DNA from: an uncultured Bacteroidales bacterium
Lineage (GTDB): Bacteria > Bacteroidota > Bacteroidia > Bacteroidales > Bacteroidaceae
Length of the DNA stretch: 35,120 nt
Reading direction: 5' to 3'
Assembly (NCBI GenBank): GCA_937914945.1
Contig: CALGJF010000024.1
Coordinates: 1 to 35,120, forward strand
A program made the position numbers and the translations under genes. Below are positions 6,537 through 13,915 of this stretch, piece by piece; positions within the stretch are counted from its first letter, which is position 1; the number at the start of each line of letters is the position of its first letter. The notes under the pieces were generated by a model, which saw only the letters and a program-made list of their open reading frames with translations, searched no databases and was not told the DNA's origin.

Positions 6537-8486
6537 TTATGCATCAATTTCGGCATTTTCGGCATTCTTTTCTATGAATTCCCTGCGGGGAGCCACATCG
6601 TCGCCCATGAGCATTGAGAATATGTGGTCGGCCATCTGTGCCTCGCGTATTGTAACCTGCTTAAGAGTGCGTGTCTCGGGGTTCATGGTGGTTTCCCACA
6701 ACTGCTCTGCATCCATCTCTCCAAGACCTTTGTAACGCTGTATCTTTACCTCTTTTTCATTGTTGTTTGCATATTTCTCAATGAAACGGCGTTTCTGGTC
6801 GTCGCTGTAGCAGTATTCTTTGATGTTGCCTTTTGAGCAGAGGTAGAGAGGGGGCTGTGCTATGTAAAGGTGGCCGCCTTCTATAATCTCGGGCATAAAG
6901 CGATAGAAGAGTGTCATGATGAGGGTGTCGATGTGAGCGCCATCGACATCGGCATCGGTCATCATGATAATTTTGTGATAGCGCAGTTTTTCTATATTTG
7001 CCTTTTTGCTATCCTCGGGATCAAGTCCGAATCTTACACCAATTGCCTGAATTATGTTGTTTATCTCGTCACTCTCAAAGGCTTTGTGCCACATAACCTT
7101 CTCTACGTTCAGAATTTTACCGCGTAGGGGAAGGATGGCTTGGAAACTGTTCTTGCGTCCCTGTTTTGCTGAGCCGCCCGCAGAGTCGCCCTCTACGATG
7201 AAGAGCTCGCAGTTTGCGGGGTCCTTGTCGGAACAGTCGGCAAGCTTGCCGGGCATTCCGCCGCCGTTCATGGGACTCTTGCGCTGTACGCTCTCGCGTG
7301 CTTTGCGTGCAGCTATACGTGCTGTTGCTGCAAGAATAACCTTATCAACCACCATCTTGGCCTCTTTGGGATGCTCCTCCAGATAGTATGCAAGTGCCTC
7401 GCCCACAGCTTGATCCACAGCGCCTGTTACCTCGTTGTTACCAAGCTTCGTCTTTGTCTGTCCTTCAAATTGGGGCTCTGCCACCTTTACCGAGATAACT
7501 GCCGTGAGGCCTTCGCGGAAGTCCTCGCCCGAAATCTCTACCTTTGCCTTTTCAAGTGCCTTTGTGTCGTCGGCATACTTCTTGAGTGTGCGGGTAAGTG
7601 CGCGGCGGAAACCGGCAAGGTGTGTACCTCCCTCTATGGTATTAATGTTATTTACATAGGAGCGTACATTTTCGCTGTAACCGTTATTGTATATGATTGC
7701 GGCTTCAATGGGTATGCCGCCTTTTTCGGTGTTCAGGTAGATGACATCGCCGATAAGGGGTGTGCGCGACTCGTCGATGTAGCGAACGAACTCCTTCAAT
7801 CCCTCGGTAGAGTGGAAGGTGTCGCTCTTGTATTCGCCGTTCTCGTTTGCTTCGCGTTTATCGGTGAGTGTAATGGTTATTCCTGCATTCAGGAAAGCGA
7901 GCTCGCGCAGGCGATTTTCAAGTATTTCGTACTGATACTCGGTAACAACGAAAATAGAACTGTCGGGCTGGAATGTCTGGCGTGTACCGCGCATATCCGA
8001 TTCTCCCACGCAGTGTACCTCGTCTATTGGTTTGCCGCATGAGTAGTTCTGCTCGTAATGCTTGCCATCGCGGAACACCTCGGTCTTCATGTGGGTAGAC
8101 AGGGCGTTAACGCATGATACGCCCACACCGTGCAAACCACCGGATACCTTGTACGAGTCTTTGTTGAATTTTCCACCGGCATGCAGTACGGTCATAACAA
8201 CCTCCAATGCCGAACGGTTTTCCTTCTCGTGCCAATCAACAGGAATTCCTCGACCATTGTCTTGTACTGTGATTGAATTTCCGGGGTTGATGGTAACATA
8301 TATGTGTGTGCAATATCCGGCCATAGCCTCGTCGATGGAGTTGTCCACCACCTCGTAGACCAAGTGGTGTAAGCCCTTCTCGCTTATGTCGCCAATATAC
8401 ATTGCAGGGCGTTTGCGCACAGCCTCCAATCCTTCAAGAACCTGAATACTATCGGCCGAATAATTCTGTTTTATTTCTTCGCTCAT
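6537..8486 (-). CDS. gyrB: DNA gyrase subunit B
   Basis: GyrB is the ATPase subunit of gyrase, which with GyrA introduces negative supercoils. The 649 residues fit the short GyrB of Bacteroidetes, without the long insert of E. coli. The GHKL ATPase domain shows catalytic Glu45 and Asn49 (YEVVDNS), DNGRGIP at 76-82, and the ATP lid GGLHGVGVSCVNALS. The transducer has QTKTKLGN. The TOPRIM domain has EGDSAGGSA starting at Glu432 and the metal-binding DAD at 511-513. QAILPLRGKILNVEK and the C-terminal RYKGLGEMDAEQLWETTM favour GyrB over ParE. A matching promoter lies about 30 nt upstream and a terminator lies directly downstream, so it is likely transcribed alone. Confidence 0.97.
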   Translation of the reverse strand: MSEEIKQNYSADSIQVLEGLEAVRKRPAMYIGDISEKGLHHLVYEVVDNSIDEAMAGYCTHIYVTINPGNSITVQDNGRGIPVDWHEKENRSALEVVMTVLHAGGKFNKDSYKVSGGLHGVGVSCVNALSTHMKTEVFRDGKHYEQNYSCGKPIDEVHCVGESDMRGTRQTFQPDSSIFVVTEYQYEILENRLRELAFLNAGITITLTDKREANENGEYKSDTFHSTEGLKEFVRYIDESRTPLIGDVIYLNTEKGGIPIEAAIIYNNGYSENVRSYVNNINTIEGGTHLAGFRRALTRTLKKYADDTKALEKAKVEISGEDFREGLTAVISVKVAEPQFEGQTKTKLGNNEVTGAVDQAVGEALAYYLEEHPKEAKMVVDKVILAATARIAARKARESVQRKSPMNGGGMPGKLADCSDKDPANCELFIVEGDSAGGSAKQGRKNSFQAILPLRGKILNVEKVMWHKAFESDEINNIIQAIGVRFGLDPEDSKKANIEKLRYHKIIMMTDADVDGAHIDTLIMTLFYRFMPEIIEGGHLYIAQPPLYLCSKGNIKEYCYSDDQKRRFIEKYANNNEKEVKIQRYKGLGEMDAEQLWETTMNPETRTLKQVTIREAQMADHIFSMLMGDDVAPRREFIEKNAENAEIDA

Positions 8487-8517
8487 GTTGTATGTTTTTC
8501 TATTTTGAATAACTCAA

Positions 8518-8549
8518 CAAAAATACAAAAAAACAGCCGACAAAGCAAG
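8518..8549 (-). promoter_or_regulatory. Promoter of gyrB
   Basis: On the minus strand, CTTG (8549-8546) is followed after 20 nt by TATTTTTG (8525-8518), a full match to the TAnnTTTG -7 box. Initiation near 8511 would give a leader of about 25 nt before the gyrB ATG. Confidence 0.75.
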
Positions 8550-8699
8550 CGTTTTTCAGTATTTATTTGGCAGTTAAAAACTACGTTTTTACTTTTTATG
8601 CTTTGCTTCAAAGCATGGCTCTATTCCTCTTGTGAGGGGCGTGTCGGCCGGGTTGGTTGCGCTCTCTCTGTTGTTGTGCGAACGCATGGGTACAACACG
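8550..8699. other. Non-coding spacer between gyrB promoter and rpsT terminator
   Basis: I see no gene in these 150 bases. They hold one small perfect hairpin (8598-8616, arms ATGCTTTG/CAAAGCAT, loop CTT) with no U-run in a useful direction, and a partly symmetrical A/T stretch near 8573-8593. The role is unknown. Confidence 0.5.
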
Positions 8700-8722
8700 A
8701 AAAGGCTGGATGAAATCCAGCC
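8700..8722 (-). terminator. Intrinsic terminator of rpsT
   Basis: On the minus strand, GGCTGGAT, loop TTC, ATCCAGCC is followed by TTTT. It lies about 30 nt after the rpsT stop. Confidence 0.85.
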
Positions 8723-8751
8723 TCTTGTAGGTAAATATATGTTTCTAAAAT

Positions 8752-9006
8752 TTAGGCTAACTTTGCAATTCTTGCACACAAACCTGATTTAAGGTTTGCA
8801 GCCTTGTTCTTGTGGATTAAGCCACGCTTTGCCATTCTGTCGAGCATTTTCTGTACCTCGGGGAATTTTGCCAAAGCCTCGTTCTTGTCGGTGATTGCGC
8901 GAAGACCGCGAACTGCCGAACGCATATTTTTACCGAAATAACGGTTCTGAAGATTTCTCTTCTCTGTCTGTCTGATTCTTTTAAGTGATGATTTGTGATT
9001 TGCCAT
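8752..9006 (-). CDS. rpsT: 30S ribosomal protein S20
   Basis: S20 is a small basic helical protein that binds 16S rRNA early in 30S assembly. The 84 residues open MANHKSSLKRIRQTEKRNLQN and end with the family's NKAANLKSGLCARIAKLA segment; lysine and arginine are abundant throughout. Length and start are standard. It lies 31 nt downstream of tRNA-Glu on the same strand, and I see no terminator or full promoter between them, so the two may share the tRNA promoter. A clear terminator follows. Confidence 0.97.
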   Translation of the reverse strand: MANHKSSLKRIRQTEKRNLQNRYFGKNMRSAVRGLRAITDKNEALAKFPEVQKMLDRMAKRGLIHKNKAANLKSGLCARIAKLA

Positions 9007-9037
9007 CTCTTTGTATATTATTTTCTAGTTTTACTTG

Positions 9038-9109
9038 TAGCCCATAGGGGAATCGAACCCCTCTTTCAAGAATGAAAATCTTGCGTCCTAGCCGATAGAC
9101 GAATGGGCC
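9038..9109 (-). tRNA. tRNA-Glu (anticodon TTC)
   Basis: On the minus strand the acceptor arms GGCCCAT and ATGGGCT pair with one G-U. The anticodon stem CAAGA/TCTTG carries the loop TTTTCAT, anticodon TTC. The T arm is AGGGG TTCGATT CCCCT. The discriminator is A and CCA is not encoded. It has a strong promoter match upstream and rpsT downstream. Confidence 0.95.
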
Positions 9110-9140
9110 GGCCTTCTTTTTGCTGCTCTTTTGGAGCGAA

Positions 9141-9199
9141 AAGCACTATTTGGTGCTTAAAGCGACTGCAAAGGTAAAACCTTTTTTTGAATTGGCAAA
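9141..9199 (-). promoter_or_regulatory. Promoter and leader hairpin of tRNA-Glu (and perhaps rpsT)
   Basis: On the minus strand, TTTG (9199-9196) is followed after 19 nt by TACCTTTG (9176-9169), the same -7 box as at tRNA-Cys. The following leader has a hairpin with arms AAGCAC/GTGCTT at 9141-9158, ahead of the mature tRNA. Confidence 0.8.
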
Positions 9200-9287
9200 G
9201 GATTTCTGATTTTTTTTGTAGTTTTGTGTGCTGATAGGCTGTGATAGATGTATTATATATTATATCGCAACTATAAACAACGGGTGC

Positions 9288-10016
9288 ATGAACGAAAAAT
9301 ACGAAGGGGTGGTGCTGCGTACCATTAAGTACAACGACAACCTTATGATAACCGATATATACACGCGGCAGCAGGGGCGCAGATCGTTTCTTCTGCCGAT
9401 AACGCACAGCAAAAAGTCTCGTGTGCGTAATGTGCTTTTTCAGCCTCTTTCCATGGTCTCGTTCATAGCGCCCCGGCGTGGGGCAAGGCAGTTGGTGCGC
9501 ATTTCCGATGCACAGCCATATATATTGTACTCCTCAATTCCATACGATGTGGTCAAATCATCCATAGCATTGTACCTTGCCGAGTTGCTCACATACGCCT
9601 TGCGCGAGGAGGAGAAGGACGAGGCGTTGTTTAATTTTATAGACAGGGCTTTGCTGTGGTTTGATTCCGTTGCTGAGGGGTATGCCGATTTTCATCTTGT
9701 CTTTATGGCGCAGTTGCTTCGCTACCTTGGAATCGCCCCAGATATGAGCGCAGTCTCGGCTAATGGCTATTTTGATATGCAGGCAGGGCTCATAGTACGC
9801 GAACACCCTCTGCACCCGCATTTTCTGTTGCCTGCTGCCACAGCGTGGCTTGCACGTCTTTTTACATCCGATTTCCTTTCGGTACGTTCCCTTGCACTAA
9901 ACGGAGAACAGCGAGGCAGCTGCCTCGCTGTTCTCGAAGAGTATTATCGCTTGCATCTGCCCGATTTCCCGCCTTTGCGGTCGGGCGATGTGTTACGTGA
10001 ACTTTTCCGTGTTTAG
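9288..10016 (+). CDS. recO: DNA repair protein RecO
   Basis: RecO works with RecR to load RecA onto SSB-coated single-stranded DNA in gap repair. I start it at ATG 9288 (242 residues, MNEKYEGVVLRTIKYNDN) because this is the usual opening of the OB-fold domain; the earlier in-frame ATG at 9228 adds an unrelated extension. The OB-fold domain covers about residues 1-80 (EGVVLRTIKYND, ITDIYTRQQGRRSFLLP). The helical C-terminal domain follows, with LYLAELLTYALREEEKDEALFNFIDRALLWFD and a YYRLHLPDFPPLRSGDVLRELF end. The zinc-binding cysteines of some RecO proteins are not evident. A perfect 32-bp palindrome lies within the coding sequence, and the last four bases overlap the end of convergent yqeY. 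Confidence 0.93.
   Translation: MNEKYEGVVLRTIKYNDNLMITDIYTRQQGRRSFLLPITHSKKSRVRNVLFQPLSMVSFIAPRRGARQLVRISDAQPYILYSSIPYDVVKSSIALYLAELLTYALREEEKDEALFNFIDRALLWFDSVAEGYADFHLVFMAQLLRYLGIAPDMSAVSANGYFDMQAGLIVREHPLHPHFLLPAATAWLARLFTSDFLSVRSLALNGEQRGSCLAVLEEYYRLHLPDFPPLRSGDVLRELFRV
9904..9935. repeat. Perfect 32-bp palindrome inside recO
   Basis: The half site GAGAACAGCGAGGCAG is followed at once by its exact reverse complement. It encodes part of the RecO C-terminal domain. It lies about 80 nt past the yqeY stop on the opposite strand, where a hairpin could end or protect the dcw transcript; no U-run follows in either direction. Confidence 0.9.
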
Positions 10017-10462
10017 GCAAGCAACTGCTTAACTATAGCCGAAATCGTTTTACCATCGGCCTTGCCGGCAAGTTGCTTGGTGGCAAGGCCCATAACCTTG
10101 CCCATATCCTGCGGTTTGCTGGCTCCCACCTGCGCAATTATCTCTTTGAGTGCAGCGGTAATCTCCTCCTCACTCATCTGCTTGGGAAGGTATTTTTCCA
10201 TTACAGCCACCTGTGCAAGTTCCTCGTTTGCAAGGTCATCGCGTCCTTGGCTTCGGAACAGTTCGGCCGACTCTTTTCCCTGCTTTGCAAGTTTTTGGAT
10301 GGCTTTTATCGCTGTTTCGTCGGTTACGGTGTCGTTTGCACCGGGTGCGGTTTTTGCTTCCAATAGCACCTTCTTTATGTTTCTAAGGGTATCGAGTGCT
10401 ACTTTGTCTTTGGCCTTCATGGCCTCTTTTATGTCATTGCTTATGATATCGAACAGTTCCAT
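10013..10462 (-). CDS. yqeY: GatB/YqeY domain protein
   Basis: The 149-residue protein matches the stand-alone YqeY family, which resembles the tRNA-binding tail of the amidotransferase subunit GatB; its own role is not established. Visible family features are the opening DIISNDIKEAMKAKDKVALDTLRNIK, the central TDETAIKAIQKLAKQGKESAELF, EKYLPKQMSEEEI, and the ending MGKVMGLATKQLAGKADGKTISAIVKQLL. It sits 11 bases after ftsZ and looks like the last gene of the dcw operon, an arrangement I know from Bacteroidales. Its stop overlaps the stop of convergent recO by four bases, and no ordinary terminator is present. Confidence 0.93.
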   Translation of the reverse strand: MELFDIISNDIKEAMKAKDKVALDTLRNIKKVLLEAKTAPGANDTVTDETAIKAIQKLAKQGKESAELFRSQGRDDLANEELAQVAVMEKYLPKQMSEEEITAALKEIIAQVGASKPQDMGKVMGLATKQLAGKADGKTISAIVKQLLA

Positions 10463-10473
10463 GGTTTTATATT

Positions 10474-11787
10474 TTATTCTGGTTCATTATTGTTGTTATG
10501 CTCATTCTCTTTCTGTGGCTCCTCGTTGGTTTGGATAGTTTCGGTGGCAATGCTTTTTAACGCCTCCAAATCCTGTATTGTTCTCTTATATACGGGCGAA
10601 TTATCAACAGCCGATATAACCTCCTCGTTATTGAGGGTTGTTTCATCAAAGATAAATACTTTGTATTCGTCTTTGTAGAAGGCTCTCTCCATTTCGTTTA
10701 TGGCTTTCTCTTCGGCTTGTCGTTTGGCTTGCTCCTCGCGCGATATCTCCTCCTCTTTTGCAACCTCCTCGGCAATAAGCGGTTCCATGCCGGGGATGTT
10801 CTTCATGCCGAATCCTGTGGCAAGAATGGTTACTTTTACCTCGCCGCTTTGCAGGTTGTGGTCTTTGCTCAATCCCCAGATAACCTCAATGTTATCGTCT
10901 CTGAACCTCTCCATAAACTCGTTTACAGCGTTTATCTCCTCAACGAGCATGGGTTCGTTGGGGTTGTAATAGATATTGAAGAGTATCTTCTTCGATTTAT
11001 ATATATCGTTGTTGTTTAGCAAGGGCGAGTTCATTGCTTTGTCAAATGCCTTTGCAAGTCGGTCTTCGCCACTTTCAATGCCATAGCTCATTATGGCAAC
11101 ACCGCCATTCTTGAGCACCTTCTTGACATCGCGGAAGTCGAGGTTGATGGTGCCGCGCGCCGTTATAATCTCGGCAATACTCTTTGTGGCTGTGGTCAGC
11201 ACATCATCTACCTTGCGGAATCCCTCCTCAATATCCAATTTAGGATAGATGTCGAGCAGGCGTTCGTTGTTTATCACAAGCAACGCATCGACGTGCTTGG
11301 CAATCTCCGAAACACCGCGCAACGCCTGTTTGATTTTCTTGCCCATCTCGAACTTAAAAGGTATGGTTACTATGCCAATGGTAAGTATGCCCATCTGCTT
11401 GGCAATCTCTGCAACCACGGGTGCTGCGCCGGTTCCTGTTCCTCCTCCCATGCCGGCTGTGATAAATGCCATCTTGGTGCCGTCATTAAAGAGTTTTTCA
11501 ATCTGCTCGCGGCTCTCTTCGGCAGCCATGTGTGCCACAGTAGGGTCGTTTCCGGCACCGAGGCCTTCGGTTACGGTCTCTCCGAGTTGTACCTTCACAG
11601 GTATATTAGAGTGGTTGAGTGCCTGTATATCGGTGTTGCATATAACAAATGACACGTTGTGGATGCCTTTGTTGTACATGTTCTCCACGGCGTTACTACC
11701 GCCACCGCCTACACCTATAACCTTTATTATTCTGGGTGCATCTGTGGGTATTGCAAAGGGTAGTCCCTTGTTTTCTTCTTCGTTCAT
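10474..11787 (-). CDS. ftsZ: Cell division protein FtsZ
   Basis: FtsZ is the tubulin-like GTPase that forms the division ring. The GTP-binding signature GGGTGTG lies at residues 114-120, the early glycine-rich GVGGGGSNAV at 26-33, and the T7 catalytic loop NLDFRD at 215-220. The core ends near residue 330 (ATGFGMKNIPG). The tail of about 110 residues is highly charged (EEVAKEEEISREEQAKRQAEEK) and ends in an asparagine/glutamate stretch. I do not see the usual terminal D-I-P-x-F/Y-L peptide; the nearest thing is DNSPVYKR at 395-402, some 35 residues before the end. ftsA lies 31 nt upstream and yqeY 11 nt downstream on the same strand. Confidence 0.96.
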   Translation of the reverse strand: MNEEENKGLPFAIPTDAPRIIKVIGVGGGGSNAVENMYNKGIHNVSFVICNTDIQALNHSNIPVKVQLGETVTEGLGAGNDPTVAHMAAEESREQIEKLFNDGTKMAFITAGMGGGTGTGAAPVVAEIAKQMGILTIGIVTIPFKFEMGKKIKQALRGVSEIAKHVDALLVINNERLLDIYPKLDIEEGFRKVDDVLTTATKSIAEIITARGTINLDFRDVKKVLKNGGVAIMSYGIESGEDRLAKAFDKAMNSPLLNNNDIYKSKKILFNIYYNPNEPMLVEEINAVNEFMERFRDDNIEVIWGLSKDHNLQSGEVKVTILATGFGMKNIPGMEPLIAEEVAKEEEISREEQAKRQAEEKAINEMERAFYKDEYKVFIFDETTLNNEEVISAVDNSPVYKRTIQDLEALKSIATETIQTNEEPQKENEHNNNNEPE

Positions 11788-11818
11788 ATTTGTACTTTTT
11801 TGTGTCAGTTGTTATTAA

Positions 11819-13177
11819 TTACTCATCACCATCTTCGTCCTCTGACATGTTCTCCTTGAAATCGGCAAACATATTTATGAGCTTCTGTTGCCATCCCGAT
11901 TTCTTTTTCGTTTTCTCTGTCTCCTTCTGTTTCTTCTCCTCTTTCTCCTTTTTGGGTATTTCGGGCTCTTTCACTTCGTTGTTATTGTCGGTAGATGTAG
12001 GAGTGCTCTCTTCATCATCGAAGAGCGATTGCTGTATGGGTGTGGCGAGTTCTTTTTCCCCCACCTCTTTACAACAGTTCTCTTTGCCAGTGCTCAACAG
12101 CCCGAACAGTGTGGTAGTTATAGCCCCTGCCGGGAGTGATAGCCTGCTGTCGCTGAAACAATTAAGCGAGGGCTCTGCGATAATGCGTGTGATATAATCT
12201 TGCAAGTGCTCATCAAGCAGCACTTTAAGGTTTTTGAGCTTGGCTGCTCCGCCGGTAAAGAGTATCTGCCCCACCTTCTCGCCCGAGCTCTCTATCTGGT
12301 GCTTTATGTTGAGCAGAATCTCCTCGATGCGCGCCGCTATAATCTTGTTAAGGGTTTCCGTGGCTATGGGTTGGTTGTCGTTGCCCGTGGGGTTATAGCC
12401 CTTGCATATTTTTATGCTCTCGGCCTCTTCGCGCGATAAATGTTCGGTTGATATATCTTTTGTAATATTCTCTCCACCCAGTGGCAGTACTACTAATTTA
12501 CGCAATAGTTCGTTGGTATATATAGATATGGTTGTGGTTTCGGCACCCATATTCACAAGCGCGCAGCTATGCTTGTCGTCTTTGTTGAGGAGAATGTCGG
12601 CATCGAGCTTGGCTGCGGTAAAGCTATCTGCAATCTGAATTTTTGCCATCTCAAAGCTCTCGCTCAGTTGCTTCATAAACTGTTCGTTTATTATAATGTT
12701 CAGGTAGCTTCCCTCGATGCTGCGGGTGTGGAAACCGGCGGGTGCGGTGTTTATACTGCCGTCGAGTTTGTAGTCTTGCACAATCACTTGTACCTTTTGA
12801 TACCCCTCGGGTACAACGAACTCCTTCTCATTATCGTCGGCCATCGCATCGATAATATCGGGTGTTATCTTTGTGTATTCGTTGAACTCTTTTTTTATGG
12901 TTGATTTTATAGAGCGTACCGAGATACCCCCTATGGTGGTATATGCCTTTTCTATGATAACCTTATTGTCGAGTTGAGCCTCCAAACGGTTTATTATATT
13001 GGTGAGGCATGCACTTGCTGCATCGACATTGCGCACCACACCCTTTGAAATAAACCCATCGACAGGCTCGCTTGCGTAGGCGATGATATTTATACCTTGG
13101 TAGGTAGCAACCCCCACTGTTCCCGCTACTTTAGAGGATCCAATCTCAATAGCTGTTATATAATTTTTTGTTCCCAT
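11819..13177 (-). CDS. ftsA: Cell division protein FtsA
   Basis: FtsA is an actin-like ATPase that ties FtsZ filaments to the membrane and recruits later divisome proteins. The N-terminal phosphate-1 region is AIEIGSSKVAGTVG; the SHS2/1C domain follows; phosphate-2 is ALVNMGAETTTISIY, and LFTGGAAKLKNLKVLL is the adenosine site. After residue 364 comes a linker of about 60 residues very rich in lysine and glutamate (EIPKKEKEEKKQKETEK), longer and more charged than in E. coli FtsA. The probable membrane-targeting amphipathic helix GWQQKLINMFADF is at 428-440, followed by an acidic end. Six bases separate it from ftsQ and 31 from ftsZ. Confidence 0.95.
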   Translation of the reverse strand: MGTKNYITAIEIGSSKVAGTVGVATYQGINIIAYASEPVDGFISKGVVRNVDAASACLTNIINRLEAQLDNKVIIEKAYTTIGGISVRSIKSTIKKEFNEYTKITPDIIDAMADDNEKEFVVPEGYQKVQVIVQDYKLDGSINTAPAGFHTRSIEGSYLNIIINEQFMKQLSESFEMAKIQIADSFTAAKLDADILLNKDDKHSCALVNMGAETTTISIYTNELLRKLVVLPLGGENITKDISTEHLSREEAESIKICKGYNPTGNDNQPIATETLNKIIAARIEEILLNIKHQIESSGEKVGQILFTGGAAKLKNLKVLLDEHLQDYITRIIAEPSLNCFSDSRLSLPAGAITTTLFGLLSTGKENCCKEVGEKELATPIQQSLFDDEESTPTSTDNNNEVKEPEIPKKEKEEKKQKETEKTKKKSGWQQKLINMFADFKENMSEDEDGDE

Positions 13178-13183
13178 TTTATA

Positions 13184-13912
13184 TTAATCTCTTTTGGTAC
13201 AAATAACCTGTTTTTCAAATTCAATATTTATCTTTTTGTATTTATTCCACCCGATGGTGTTAAGTCCTTTGTTGTAGAATTTTCTGAGTTTGTTTAATTT
13301 CTTTTCCAGATTCTCTACCTTGCCAATCTCTACAACATGATTTCCTATTCGCGGTATAAGAATAATTTCCTTTCTGGCTGTAAAGAATATCTGCTCGGTT
13401 TGTTCGTTCCAGAATCTGTTGTCCCGCAGGAAACGTGCTATGGTAAGCAGCTCCTTATCGGCCATCTCCGCTGTTATGAAACCGCTTGCAACAGGCAGGT
13501 ACATGGCATTGTGGATTCCATCTATTACAGCTCCTTCTTCGTCTATGTAGAACTCCCTGCCGTTAATGTCAAAGACTTGCATGATAGGTATCTTACATTC
13601 GATATCTATCCCTATGTGCCCACGGTGTGTTTTGTATGCTTGGCAATCCTTAACTACCGATAGTTTTTTTATTGTGGTTTCAATCTCGTGGCAGTTGATA
13701 TCCTTTATTGGCTTATTTACGGGGTTTATTCCTTTCTGTGTGAGCAGTGCTGCCACTCTCTCCTCGGAAAGGGCTCCCGAGCCTCCATCGGTGATAAAAC
13801 TGTTTATCTCCTTGCAAAGTATCTCCTCCTCTTTTGTGAGAAAGAGTAACGCAAAAACAATATAGCATACAGCTATTATTGCCGCTCCATATATAAGTAT
13901 CTTCTTAAACAT
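13184..13912 (-). CDS. ftsQ: Cell division protein FtsQ
   Basis: FtsQ is a bitopic inner-membrane protein linking early and late divisome parts, together with FtsL and FtsB. The 242 residues show a short cytoplasmic start (MFKK), one transmembrane helix at about 4-26 (ILIYGAAIIAVCYIVFALLFL), and a periplasmic part. In that part, KKLSVVKDCQAYKTHRGHIGIDIECKIPIMQVFDINGREFYIDEEG matches the POTRA/FtsQ beta region in order and pattern. Sequence conservation in this family is low, so the call leans on topology, this motif and the place between murC (3 nt) and ftsA (6 nt). Confidence 0.9.
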   Translation of the reverse strand: MFKKILIYGAAIIAVCYIVFALLFLTKEEEILCKEINSFITDGGSGALSEERVAALLTQKGINPVNKPIKDINCHEIETTIKKLSVVKDCQAYKTHRGHIGIDIECKIPIMQVFDINGREFYIDEEGAVIDGIHNAMYLPVASGFITAEMADKELLTIARFLRDNRFWNEQTEQIFFTARKEIILIPRIGNHVVEIGKVENLEKKLNKLRKFYNKGLNTIGWNKYKKINIEFEKQVICTKRD

Positions 13913-13915
13913 TCA

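Noticed and set aside
7371..8042. 223-codon open frame on the plus strand inside gyrB
   Set aside because: Antisense shadow of a clearly conserved gyrB; cysteine-rich, motif-free translation.
8598..8616. Small perfect hairpin as a terminator
   Set aside because: No U-run follows on either strand, and no gene end is near enough to need it.
8505..8792. 95-codon plus-strand frame between gyrB and rpsT
   Set aside because: It covers the gyrB promoter and the rpsT terminator and runs antisense into rpsT; composition is not protein-like.
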